NCBI RefSeq assembly: GCF_000004195.4
Contig: NC_030677.2
Span: 173,464,019 to 173,528,018, forward strand
DNA: 64,000 nucleotides
Reading direction: 5' to 3'
From: Xenopus tropicalis
Lineage: Eukaryota > Chordata > Amphibia > Anura > Pipidae
The first letter of the stretch is position 1. Every line of letters starts with the position of its first letter. The notes beneath the pieces were generated by a model. It was not told the DNA's origin. It worked only from the letters and a program-made list of their open reading frames with translations, and ran no database searches. Made by a program: the position numbers and the translations under genes. Of the stretch, positions 43,156 through 55,499 are shown piece by piece.

Positions 43156-44640
43156 AATAGGACGCGTAACTAGTAATCTCTAGAGTTATGGGCCACAGGC
43201 TACTCACAGAACACTGTAATTTTGTGATGGCATTTATTTCATTTAGGCAGAGTATTGTAAATTGAATTATGTTGCATCCCCGATTCCCAAACAACAGCAC
43301 TTGTATAAAATCACATGGTGTTATATATATAATATAATTAATATAATTATAAGTCTTACACTTAAGTTTTTATACAATTCGTATATAAGCCGTATACCTG
43401 GCAACTGTCCCGATTTTCATGGGACAGTCCTGATTTTATCAGCTCAGCCAGCAATCCCAGATTCTTATTGAAAAGTCCCTTATTTCCCTTTGATCTCCTT
43501 TACTGAACAGAAAAAAAAAAAGTTTCTCTGAATTAGATAAGTAGCTTTTGGCAGAGAGCCCAGAATACTCAACACCTGCACTTAGATACAGTTGTAACTA
43601 ATAAGCTAAACAGGTCTCTAGGGAGAACTGGACACCTTCATTAGGAAACCTGTAATAACACATAAAACCTCAAAACCCCCAGAAATGTGTTCAGACTTTA
43701 CATAACCTGCCAAGATGTTCAAAATGTGAGTGGCATTCATGCATTCACAAAAATAGTGTGGTTAAAAACATTTGCATTTCTTTTTGTCCCTCTTTGCATT
43801 TTTCAAATGTTGGGAGGTATGCAAGCGCAGGGATGTTACACCGTGCTGTAGATCTGGTTATCAGCTTCTCTGCGCCACTGGTGCTGAAATAGGGGAAGGT
43901 TGGTACAGCAGCTGGGCCGAGGGGAGGCAAGAAATATAAATCTGGCCCTGCTACTCTGTCCTTTTACTGCTACATTGTACTCATATGCTGACCCTCTTCA
44001 AGTGCCTACAAAATACAGATGGATTCACTCAAATCTGCAGCAGAGCAGCCCAAAAATGCCACATTTTGTTCATGTGATTCATAGCCTCCTCATTCTCTTT
44101 TACTTTGATTGTTATCAATGATTTGTTTGAATTTTAAATTTCAACTGGGATAGCTAGACATTTATTTATGTATGAAAATGTCTAAATTCCTGGCCCCCAC
44201 ATTACAAGGAAAACTAAGATTAAATAAGATTAAAAAAAGATTATGGCTAGGAATGCTGTATTTTATATAAACCTATTGTACCAGCTCCAATGTTCAGAAG
44301 CCCTATAACAGTAATGTACTATACCTTCAGTTTTAAAGAGGAAATACAGATAGATTAGTGCCAGCCTTTATTTCCTGTTTATGGTTTTCTCCCCTTGCTG
44401 AAGGTCTAGGGCCTGCGCACCTGGACCCACCTTTAGTGGTAAGCTTATATCCTACTCTTACATCTTACTGGAATTGAACTGCAAGTGATTTATACCTTCA
44501 ATATGTCCACCTTTGATTCTGCTAGGCTAGCTTTCCTGTGTCAGTGGAACTACACATACCTGGTGTGCTTTAAGCTAAGCTTTGGGTTTATTGAAGAATA
44601 TTGGTTTAACATCAGTTTCTAAACCTGAAGTTTTTGATTT
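43156..44640. other. intergenic, nothing recognised
   Basis: No coding similarity or clear repeat ends. Confidence 0.45.
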
Positions 44641-44649
44641 TTTTTAGAA

Positions 44650-44960
44650 TGATTTAAATTAAAATGATCATGGACCAATGATGTATGCCTATGATTAAGT
44701 TCGCACGCGCACGAACCGCGTTAGGTATTCGCATTTTAATGGACTAATAAAGATGGGTTTTATCGTTTGAAATCCGGAGTGCTTGGTGCTTCTTTCATTT
44801 GAATTTGGAATAATCTCCTTGGCTACGGGTTCGGGGCCCTGAGCACCCAGACCACCTTGGGACCTGGGTGAGTGAAACTGATTTCGTTGGACCTTATGGG
44901 CTTTGCCTGTCCACATTAACGTTAGGTTGGGGGTATCTACACCTGGACCTTAACGCCTAA
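44650..44960 (+). repeat. Penelope-type terminal fragment with decayed hammerhead-like motif
   Basis: CCTATGATTAAG at 44688, a 5-bp stem GTTCG/CGAAC (44699-44703 with 44711-44715) and CCGCGTTAGG, inside a 9-bp inverted repeat ATTAAAATG/CATTTTAAT (44658-44666, 44732-44740). Matches 54321-54375 beside the Penelope body. Confidence 0.55.
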
Positions 44961-46738
44961 TTTGGTACGAATTTCGTAGTTTATATAATTTGTTTTATTT
45001 ATTGCAAATTGGTTCTTTAGACAGATTTTGACTTTTATTATTTATTTAACTTTTCTTTATTTTTTCGTTTTTGGTGTTTGTGGACCAATGATGTAGACAA
45101 CATAATTTCCTATTCCTCGACAATTTTCTCAACCATGTTTTAAAGCTCGGGGACCATTGATTTTATACAGTTTGGTATGGCGATCTGTTTTCCTATAAAT
45201 AATTTCTAAACACTGGCTCAGTCTACACAATCCTTTTCAGAAAAGGTCTGTAACCCTTCAAGTTTTGAAGAGACAATGAACTTAACTTCCTACTGTTTCG
45301 TTGTCCCCCACAGTGTATACCAAGGGTACACTTTGTGACCATTGATTCAAGAAGCACTTTTATTATGCAACCTATTCTTCTCCAAACCTTTTGCCAGTAC
45401 TGGCCAGGTTGTGGGAGGAAATGTCATTGGAAGGCTTCTGTAACTGTTCTATATTCAGATCCGCAATGACACAACCATGCAAAGTAAGGAACTTCCTTTT
45501 CTACCAAAGTGTTTGTTTTCAAACTTGGCAACCACTGATTTGCAAGGGAACCTTTATCTAATAGGTATTCCACAAAGCTGAAAAGAAGATAAGAGCTAAT
45601 GGAATATGAGTGTTGCACATCATTTGCTTATCAATGATTTACAAATAGTGCTCATAACCAGCCTGAACATATACCATGGCATATAACATAGCATATTTGA
45701 AAGTAATTTAAAAGTGAATTTCTCCTTTAATATTATCTTTGGTCCGTGCTTAAGGCAAATAGAAGGCCAAAAGTTGGCCTCTGGTTAAGCGTGACATAGT
45801 GGTCAGTCTTAATAAATCTTAGAATAAATCTCTGGCATAAAGTTATCTGGCAGGATCTGATACTTCCTTATGTCTGGGATATCCTGAATCTCATTAGGCA
45901 ATAGATTGCTTGGCTCTCCAGACACAAGACATTGGGACAGAGTTCATAGCTAGGACATTTTAGAGAATTAAAGAGGAATGCAGCAGAGTCTTATTTATGA
46001 ATTTATGAAATTATGAAATGTGTTTGAATTACATAACTTCCAGCAGCACATGGTGCCAATAACAACAGTATTGTCTGATTCACTTGGCACAAGTCAGGTA
46101 AAGCTTTTTTTATCCTAAGCTTGAAGCCTGGAAATGCCATCAAGTCCAGACTGGTGGTTGTCTTGCACATAACTCAGAGCAGGCTAAATAGCATCAGTGG
46201 GTGCTCAGTTTTGCTTCCATTTTAGTGCTTTGCAATTGCACATACATATCCTAAATGAGCCCAATTGTTTACTTTAGACAAAGCCAAAAGTACTGTTAAC
46301 TCTGTGATGTCCCACAGCAAAGCTACCTGTACAGAAGAAAGTGCAGCAAAGGTGCCTATAGCTAATTCTGGGGAGCATAGGCATAAACTACAGCTCAGGG
46401 TGCCATTTCAACTGCGTCTTCACTGTCAGAACTTGAGGTTACAATGATGACAATAAAGACATGAGTCAAACACAAATGCTGGAATTTTGCACAATTACAG
46501 TTAAGTACAATTAATTGTTTTTAATCCTTTCATTCTGCAAGTCATTCAAAGAATTAGTAGGGTTTATTTAATATAAGACTGAATTCAAGTGCTTAGAGCA
46601 CTAAAGGACTCAAAAACATTCACATTAGTGCTCAACTGAAAAATCACTTGTGTCCAGGGTCTAGCTGTGCTATGCACCTACTGTTTCATTGCCTAGGGCA
46701 AATACAGTGCTTTGTTGTGGGTGGCCTGCCAATGATCC
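44961..46738. other. intergenic, nothing recognised
   Basis: AT-rich, no gene found by eye. Confidence 0.45.
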
Positions 46739-47158
46739 TTAAAGGAACAGTAACACTAAAAAATGAAAGTGTTTTAAAGTAATTAAAATACATTGTACAG
46801 TTGCCCTGCCTTGGTAACACTGGTGTGTTTGATACAAAAAAGCTACTATAGGTTATATAAACAGGTTATAAAAAGATTATATAATGCTGCGTAGCCATGG
46901 GGGCAGCCATTCAAGCTGAAAAAAGGAGAAAAGGCACAGGTCACATAGCCCGATAACAGATAAGCTCTGTAGAATATAATGGCGCAATCTGTTATCTGCT
47001 GTGTGTCTTTTCTCCTTTGAACGGATGCCCCCATGGCTACACAACACCTTTGTTTACATAAACTATAGTAGTTTTTTTTAGACAAAACACCATATATAGA
47101 TACACAACATATTTTAATTACTTTTGGACACTTACATTTTTTGGTGTGACCCTTATAA
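46739..47158. mobile_element. TTAA MITE, TTAAAGGAACAGTAACAC type
   Basis: Left TTAAAGGAACAGTAACACTA; right side CACTTACATTTTTTGGTGTG is its decayed complement. Same family as 47816-48375. Confidence 0.75.
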
Positions 47159-47815
47159 AAATAGAGTGGAGAGATCTGTGGCAATTCACAAAAATGCAGA
47201 GCAGGGTGTGCAAAAACCATGTTTGCACATCTTTTATATTAAATATGTGTCATACAGAATGTAATATTGCAGTCATTCAGACTATACTAATCAATGTTTT
47301 GTTTTTATTCTAGGCAACTCAAGATTTAATAGGGAATCTCAACCTAATATGTACTCCAATTCAATGAGTCAAGAATAAGCTTCTTGCAGCACTGCCATGT
47401 TGCAAATAATTTGCCTGTGAATACAAGCATTGATAAGAAATAGGGAAGCGTTGCTGTGCAACACTATTTGCATCGTAGTTAGAATGTAGACACTGAACAT
47501 GTCTTGTATTGGTGCAACTATTCACAAATAAAATGATCACCCATCTGTCGGTAATCCCCTCTAATGCACTTGTAAAGAGTAATCATGTCCCTTCACTAGT
47601 GTTTGTTCAGAGAAAACTGCCCCAACTTTGGGACTGGGGCCCTAAACTGCACTGTATACTCAAGGTGAGGCCTTACCAACGAATCATAAATAGGCACACT
47701 TATATTTTCACCCCTTAAGTTAATGCCTTTTTTATACAAGACAGCGGTTGATTTGCTTTAGTAGCCACAGAGTGACACTGTTTGTTATCCACAAAAAACC
47801 ACAAAGCCTTCTTAA

Positions 47816-48375
47816 TTAAGAGAAAAGTTAAACCAAAAAATGTATATCAAAATAATTATTATATTATGTACTATTGCCTGCACTGGTAAGGGCTCTGGCA
47901 CACGGGGGAGATTAGTCGCCTGCGACAAAACTCCCTGTTCGCGGGCGACTAATCTCCCCGAGTTGCCATGACTCACCATCCCGCCGGCGAACATGTAAGT
48001 CGCTGGCGGGATGGCACACGCGGCAGCGCGATTTCCCGAAATCGCCGAAAAAGACTCGGGGAGATTAGTCGCCTGCGAACAGGGAGCTTTGTCGCGGGCG
48101 ACTAATCTCCCCCATGTGCCAGAGCCCTAAAATGTGTGTGTTTGCTTCAGAAACCCTACTTTAGTTTATATAAACAAAGCTGGTGTAGACTGACATTGCA
48201 TTCTGTAGAGCTTATCTGTTATCTGCCATGTAACCTGTATACAGCTGCTTTGTCTACATAAACTAGAGAAGTCTTTCTAAAGCAAACAGATACATTTTAC
48301 CAGTGCAGGACAACAGTAAATTATATTTTAAATACATTAAAAGAGTTTAATTTGTTGGTGTTACTGTTCCTTTAA
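47816..48375. mobile_element. TTAA MITE with a second MITE nested in it
   Basis: Right end TTGGTGTTACTGTTCCTTTA AG with TTAA at 48372-48375; left border TTAA 47816-47819. The homologous site in copy 2 of the duplication lacks it, confirming the insertion. Confidence 0.8.
47887..48129. mobile_element. family A MITE, internally deleted
   Basis: TAAGGGCTCTGGCACACGGG and complementary right end. One side of the family palindrome is shortened. Nested in 47816-48375. Confidence 0.88.
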
Positions 48376-49459
48376 GGATACCACCACACTACAATTTAGC
48401 ATATAACTTACTTTTATGTTATTTTTACCAAAGTGCATAACCTTGCATTAATCAACATTAAACCTTATTTGCCAATTTGCTGTCCAGTTCTTCAGTTTAG
48501 CCAATTCTCTCTGCAGTGACATCAATCTGCATGAAACTTATAATTTTGCACACTTTAGGATCATCAAAAAAAGAGGTAGTACTTATAATGCAAAACTCAA
48601 GGTAACTGAAAAACAAATAATTAATCTAAGGGCCAAGAATAGACCCACTATAGTATCCCACTAACAGCACAAGAAAATGTTCCATTTACTGCCATTTCTG
48701 TAATCTAACCTTCAGCCAGTTTTCTATCCAATACAAATAGGTTTCAGGCCAGTATTCCTTAATTTAATTAGTAATATGAGGTACTGTATGAAATGCATCA
48801 GCAAAGTCCAGGTAGATCACATCCACTGCCACCTCAGTCTATCAAGCCCTATTATGCATTAAATAATGTTGCACACACTCATAGCTTTATCATTTGCAAT
48901 GTACTCAAGTATAGTATTGCTTATTACCCCTTTCAAAGGCTTTCCTACTTGACACTGATGTCAAGCTAACTGGCTTATATTAATTATGCTGAGAGCAGGA
49001 TTATTTTTTGAATCATAGCAACAGATTAGCAATTTGCCAGTCTCTCAGGACCATACCAGACCTCAAAGAATCCAATTAAGTAAAGATTATTTGCAATCAC
49101 AGCGCTAAAGTCTTCTAGCACCCTGAGATGAATAACGCCTGTCCTTGACCTTTGTTTCACATGTTCTAGTATCTTTTGGATTTCCCTCTGAGTAACCCAC
49201 CTATCAATAGATATATTATTAGAATTGAGTCAATTAAAAACAAAACCGTTATTAGTTTGTACATCAGTAGTGTAGACAGACAAAAAAAAGTGTCTTAAAT
49301 CTCTACCTTTTCCCAGCTCATTTCCAACCTTCCTCTCATACTAAGAGGCTGATTAAGTAACATATGAATTCGAGTTTTTCTGACTAAAACTTACAAATTT
49401 GGTTTTGAGTTTCTTAAACTTGAATTAAGAAGGAAAACATTTAATTTTCCTTTTCATAT

Positions 49460-51490
49460 TGCACAGTCATTTGAACTTTCCGTCTATAATAATACTGGCA
49501 AATATGTGGGCAATGTTCTGTGTTGATTCTAGGCAACTCATAGGGAATCCCAATTTAATAGGTATTCCACCTCGCTGAGTCACAAATAAGCTTTTGCAAA
49601 ACTTTTGTGTTACAAATAATTTGCCTATGAATACAAGCGTTGGCAAGCATTGATAAGAAACGGAGAAGCCCTGTTGTGTCATCATTTATTTGCAGCTTCC
49701 TTAAAACGTAGACACTGAACATGCCTTGTATTGCTATAACTTTACCAGAAATAATATGATCCTTCATAGTCTCTTTTGTACTTGTACAGAGTAATCATGT
49801 CCCCTCGGAAGCGCCTTTTCTTCCAAGAAAACAACTGCAACCTTGACAAATCTCATATAATTATTCTTACCCTTTTAACAGTTCAGTTGCAGGCCTCTGC
49901 AGCTCATTTCAACTGGGGCCCAAAACTGCACTGCATACTCAAGGTGAAGCCATTATAATTTCCTTTTTAACACAAGACAGTATTTATTTGCTTTAGTAGC
50001 CACTGATCGGCATTCCCTGGCGTTACACAGTTTTCCACAAAAATCGCCAAATCCTTCTCAATTACAGAGGCCCTCACCACAGTACAATTAAATGTATAAT
50101 TTGTTTTTAAATAAAGTGCATAAACTTGCAATAATCAACATAAAATCTTTGCCAATTTGTTGTCTAGTTCTCCAATGTAGCGAAATCTCTCTGCAAAGTT
50201 GCTGCAACCTGCATGGGACTTTTGCACAATTTAGTATTAAAAGCAAAAATACTTTGCAAATTACAAGGTTATTTAAATACAAATTAAAAGGACCAAGGAC
50301 TGACCCCTGCGGTACTCCACTAACCACACTGGTCCAATTAGAAAATGTTCCATTTACAACCACTCTCTGTAATCTATCCTTCAGCCAGTTCTCTATTCCA
50401 TAAAGAGGTGGTTCACCTTCAAGTTAACTTTTACTATATTAACCAGTGGCTAATTCTAAGCAACTTTTTAACTGGCCTTAATTTTTTTTAATAGTTTTTG
50501 AATAATTTGCCTTCTCCTGACTTCTTCCTGCCATTTAAATGGGGGTCACTGACCCCAACATCTAAAAGACAAACGCTATGTGAGGCTACAACTCTATTGT
50601 TACTTTTATTAATCACTTTTATGTTCAGGCCCTCTCCTATTCTTATTCCATGAAAATCAATGCCTGTTTCCTATATCAATTTGAACCCTAGCAACCAGAT
50701 AACTGCTAAAATACCAAACTGGAAAGCTGTGGAATAAAAAGTTAAATAACTCTTTACATTATGCTAAAAGCAAATTTAAAATTAAACAACCCCTATAATT
50801 TAATCACTAACATTCTGTGATGTACTGTATCAAATGCTTCAGCAAAATCTAAGTATGTCACATTCACTGCCACCTCAGAGCCCAAGTGTCTGCTTATGTC
50901 CTCATAAAAGGCAATAAGATTAGTCTACCGAGCCCTATAAAATGATGTTGGAACGAACTCATAATATTGTGATTCCAGTACCAACCCTTATTACGCATTT
51001 CAAAATCGTTCCTATTTGACACTGATGTCAAGCTAACTGGCCTATATTTATTAGGCAGAGAATGGGATAAATGATGGCACCAGGGTAGCAATTTGCAAAT
51101 CTCTCAGCACCATGCCAGATCACAAAGAATCATGAACAATTAAGTAAAGAGGTCTGGCAATCACAAAGGTATGATCTTTTTGCAACCTGGGATAAATTCC
51201 ACCCAGTCCTGAACTTTTGTTTACTTTCACGTGTTCTAATGTCTTTTGAATTTTGATGTAAACCACCCATCAATTGCTATATTATTAGGACAACACCTTT
51301 ATCAGCCGGTACCTCAGTAGCGTAGACAGACAAAAAAAGAGTTCTAAATATTTGCTTTGTTCCCTGCTCATATCAACCAATTAACCTCTAAGGGGTCCAT
51401 TTGTTAACACCCACATTCAAGTTTTTCTGCCCTAAAACCCCACAAATCTGAAGAAGAGTTTCCTAAACTTGAATATTCAAGATATATTAA
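49460..51490 (-). repeat. CR1-derived segment, tandem copy 2
   Basis: Same order of sequence as copy 1, including the non-CR1 flank at the right (CAAGTTTTTCTG at 51418, CGAGTTTTTCTG at 49370). Minus strand retains VVNGTFSNWTSVVSGVPQGS at the RT. Carries the MITE 50402-50798. Confidence 0.85.
50402..50798. mobile_element. MITE, AGAGGTGGTTCACCTT type, inside copy 2
   Basis: AAAGAGGTGGTTCACCTTCA at the left; right end AAACAACCCCTATAA. Absent from the corresponding position of copy 1 (~48,735). An inverted partial relative is at 61425-61611. Confidence 0.8.
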
Positions 51491-51599
51491 GTGCACAAAA
51501 AAATTAAAAAACTTTAATATTAATGTTGGCATCTAAAAGCTACCAAGTTCATGTAAAAGTCAATGAGAATTCAAGTTATCTTTTCATTTTGGGTTTCTG

Positions 51600-54400
51600 T
51601 ATTTTTTTTTTTACAGTTGGTAGACTTTTTTTTGTGTTTTTAAGTGACTGAGTTTTCAAGGTTCAAGTTTGTTAATAAATAAACGCACAACTGAGTTTGG
51701 TGAGTTCTTCTTGGAAGAGGCATTACTCAAAAAACATTGCGGTTGGTGAGCGTTTGTGAAGACAACATGGAGTTTGCAGTGGGATTTTTGTTGGATTGTG
51801 AAGAAGAGAATCAAGTATGTGATAGAGAAAGTACACAAAAAATGTTTTTATTTTTCATTATTTTTATTTCCTTATGGATTTAACACTTTACTTGTACAAC
51901 AAAATAATGATAAAAATGGAGGATTTTTGTGATAGTAATGCACAGATTTCAAGAGCAAATTTGGTTTTTAGTGTAAACACTGAATTTTCACAGGATCACT
52001 CTAATGTATTTAAAGTTTTTCATGATTTTGAACGTATTTTGGCTAAGGAATTACATATACATATGATGGAATATTGTTTCACTAGAAAAATATGAGGGGG
52101 ATTGATCACGATCCTTCAGAGAGTTCCCTGTCTGGCCCTTCTCCTATCTCTTTGCAGAATAGATGGAGTGATTAAGTGAATGAGGTATTAATGGGTGAGC
52201 AAGCTTTTTTAAAGGACAGATCTGGAATTACAGTACCAACCAATGGACCCAAAAAAGAACCAACAGAGCCTTATGGAGGAGACAGGAGGAGGAACCAATA
52301 ACCGACTGCATCATAAAAAGTATTGAATTTATCTTCAAAACAACTGTCACCATTGCAGGTTCATTGCAGGGACCATCCTTTGCACCAAATAGGAAATTCC
52401 ATATTTTGGAAACAGTGATCGATGTTAATCAATTTGTGTGGAGAATTATACTTAAAAAGTATTTTTTACAGAGATATCAGATGAAGGGGACACAAGGTTT
52501 AACCCCATCCATCTTAGAGGTCCTTTAGTTGAGCAGTTTCAGAGAAGAGTTGAGGCAGATCTTTGGGAACTCCACAGAGAGACAAGGACATATTCTGGTT
52601 CACCAAACCTAAATAGTAGAGAGAGCGAGGCATTGAATGAATTAAAAAAAAGTAGAGTGATAAAAAATGCAGATAAGAGTGGATTAGTTGTGGTCCAAGA
52701 TACCTCAGTGCATAAAATGGAATCACTTAGACAGCTGAATGATAGGAGTACCTATAAGACTCTTAGTGGTAATCCAACTAAACACTTTTTTGATAAAATT
52801 GACTTCTTTGGTAGAAGAGAGAAGCTTTAGAGAATGGCCTACTTGATTCAGTGGTAAGAGATCACTTAATTCCTCGATCGGTGATAATTCCTACTTTTTA
52901 TCACTTACCGAAAGTGCATAAACAGCAAAGATCCCCATTAGGAAGACCCATTACTTCGGGCATGGGTTTATTAAATGAGTGTCTATCCGAATGGGTAGAT
53001 GCCCATTTACAGTCCCTAGTAGTGCACCTTGAAAGTTATGCTCAGTATGGAGAGTTGTACTCAATAGGGAGAGAATAGAGTTTCTAGATGTGCAACTAAT
53101 GGCAGTGGGCAAGGAGATTCATTCCACGATTTTTCAGAAGCCATGTGGTGGCAATACGCTCCTACATGCATCTTCATGTCATCCAAAGAGCCTGATAGAG
53201 GGGATAACTGTTGGCCAGTTCTTGAGGTTACGCAGGAACTGCTCAACAGTAAAAACCTTCTGTGATCAGGTTGGAGATATGAGTAGGAGATTTATAGAAT
53301 GAGGGTATAAACAACAGGTGGTAGTAAAGGCCTACCAGAGAGCCCTAAATGTGGAGAGAAAGGAGTTGCTAGCCTGGGTAGGTGAGAAAAAAACAAGGTC
53401 ATAAATAGGCAGATAAAATTATAAGATTATTATAATAAGATTATAAGATTTGCAACATTCTTAAAAGATATTTTCCTATATTAAATGCAGATGATGATTT
53501 TTTTCAGTGTATTGAATCAGGGAATTAGTGCTATTCCTAGGCGAGCACATACACTTAAGGATTTAGTGTCATTAAGTATTACTGATTTGGCGAATAAGGA
53601 TAAAAATAGTGGAAATTTTCAGACTTCAGGGAATTATAAGTGTGGTAGCCATAGGTGTGTACCTTGCCAGCATACAAACATTTCTAAAGTATTCAAATCA
53701 ACTGTTACAAACAAGATCAGATTACATTAATTGTAATACTTCTACAGTCATCTAGTTAGTTACCTGTTTGTAGTGCCAGAAGCAATATGTGAGTTGTACC
53801 AATAGATCACTAAAGGAAAGAATAAGGGAACATTCAAGTCAGATAAAAACCCCTTAGCAATGGAGAAAAGTAATGTAACAAGACATGTTGCACTATACAA
53901 TAGGAGATAATAATATAATGGGGCTATATATGTATTTTAACAACTATCTGTAACAATATTGTCAGGCACAGTATAACTATGTCTTTTTGAAAAATTTTTA
54001 AAACATTTTGAAAAACTTTAAATGTTTGTTTGTATTTGACTAAATGGCCATTTTACTATTTGATTATTGCTGTAAAAATGTAACCAGTGGGCAGTAAATG
54101 GTTGAATTTCTATTCTTTTGCAGTTTACTGATGTAGTATTTATTATTCAGAACCCTGTTAATGTTCTTTAAAAAAGTCATGCAAAACCCTGTCAATGAAT
54201 TTGTAAAAACTTTTTGATGTGTAGAGAGTGGTGTCTCTTTTTAAATGATAATGATTCTAATGATGGGTGGGGTTACTTTGTGCTTAAATATGCTCTTTAG
54301 AACTCATGGGGTCACAACTGCCTATGACTAAGTACAGGTAGGATACGAACCACGTAAGGCGGCATTTTGAGGGGTTTTTATGTTTTTTGGTTTTTGAACC
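51600..54400 (+). pseudogene. Penelope-like retroelement, RT core deleted
   Basis: Frames in order: LRGPLVEQFQRRVEADLWEL and ADKSGLVVVQDTS (52,510-52,700), FYHLPKVHK with GRPITSGMG (52,880-52,965), LSEWVDAHLQSL, then FLDVQLMAVGKEIHSTIFQK, GGNTLLHASSCHP and GQFLRLRRNCS (53,075-53,250). A GIY-YIG-like tail (CQKQYVSCTNRSLKERIREH) lies near 53,780-53,830. This order is specific to Penelope-like elements. The palm segment with the YIDD-type catalytic site is absent: the frame jumps at about 53,030-53,070 from the WVDAHL block to the FLDVQL block. Several frameshifts; non-functional. Confidence 0.88.
54321..54375 (+). repeat. Penelope terminal motif next to the element body
   Basis: CCTATGACTAAGT, CACGTAAGG-type sequence and ACGAACCACG align with 44688-44740. 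Supports the view that both are ends of one Penelope family. Confidence 0.5.
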
Positions 54401-54597
54401 TCTATAAGGGTTTTGAACCTCTATAAGTTTCTGACTGCACAACGAGTGTGGGAGCTGCTAAGCGAGTGTTGCATGTAATCTAAGTGTTGCATGTGAATTA
54501 AGTGTTTAGCAAGCGTTAAAAACAAAAAGGTGTTTGAAACTTAAAACTCACTATACAAGGGATTGCACTCAGGAGACTGTAAGTACCCAGTGGCAAT

Positions 54598-55465
54598 ATG
54601 AGTTGCAGTATGATTGCTGGTGTTACTCAGTGTGCATCTTGTCGCATGTATGTGGTCCTGGAGCAGCAGTTCCATGCAGCATTTACTTGTGAGAGATGCA
54701 GGTGGGTTTTCCTCTTGGAATCTGAGGTGCAGAATCTAAGGGGGGAACTGGCAGCACTGAGGGCAGCTGCAAACATGGGGGAGAACAGGAGGCTCACTGA
54801 GCAACCACTGGCAGGGGCCGGTGTAGTGGGGGGTGGAGAAGGGACAGTGGAGGTTAATGAGGGAGACAGGTTTGTGACAGTTAAGAGGGGAAGTAGGGGA
54901 CGCAGGGGTAGGGGGGCTGGTTCACAGCTTGTACAAACCAACAGATTTGCCGCTTTAGGTGAAGATGCTGGGGAAGGCAGCTCTGAGCTGGCATGTATGG
55001 AGCATTTGTCGCAAAGACCCTACATGCCGAACTGTGTGTTGCTTGCCTGGTGCTAGGTTTCGGCATGTGGTGGAACGAGTGGACAAATTGTTGGGAGGGG
55101 CTGGGGAAGACCCGGCGCTCTTGGTACACATAGGTACTAATGACAAAGTTAGAGGAGGGGGGGAAGTCCTTAAGAACGATTTTAAAAAGCTAGGCGAGAA
55201 GTTGAGGGCGAGGACTTCCAAGGTAATTTTCTCAGAGATATTACTTGTGCCACGAGCAACGTTAAGAAGGCAGCGGGAGCTTAGGGAGATTAATGAGTGG
55301 CTGAGAGATTGGTGCAGGGAGGAGGGCTTTGGGTTTCTCGAGAACTGGGCTGATTTCTCAATTGGCTACAGGCTCTTTGCCAGGGATGGGCTGCACCTCA
55401 ATGATGATGGGGCAGCTGCTTTGGGGGAAAAGATGGCTAGAGGGTTGGAGGAGATTTTAAACTAG
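54598..55465 (+). pseudogene. CR1 ORF1, frameshifted
   Basis: Two overlapping frames. The first (54598-55056) has an N-terminal CASC...CERC pair, a PHD-like zinc-binding pattern, a short LESEVQNLRGELAALRAAA coiled coil, and a basic RGSRGRRGRG patch. The second (from about 54,959) carries the CR1 esterase part: CRTVCCLPGARFRHVVE, HIGTND and DGLHLND (55,120-55,405). HIGTND and DGLHLN correspond to SGNH-hydrolase blocks. The block with the GDS nucleophile serine expected before CRTVCCLPGA is not present, consistent with a small deletion plus frameshift near 54,960-55,010. Confidence 0.85.
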
Positions 55466-55499
55466 GAGTGGGGGGGGGGAGGGTGCAGAGGGAAATTCT

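Larger units (their letters stand above)
47265..49450 (-). repeat. CR1-derived segment, tandem copy 1
   Basis: Antisense CR1 ORF2: minus strand shows remnants of the HLEYAVQFW and RGDMIT blocks (47,560-47,680) and the FAKAFDT and ASQLDIS region (48,780-48,970). Collinear with 49460-51490. Carries the inserted MITE 47816-48375. Confidence 0.85.
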
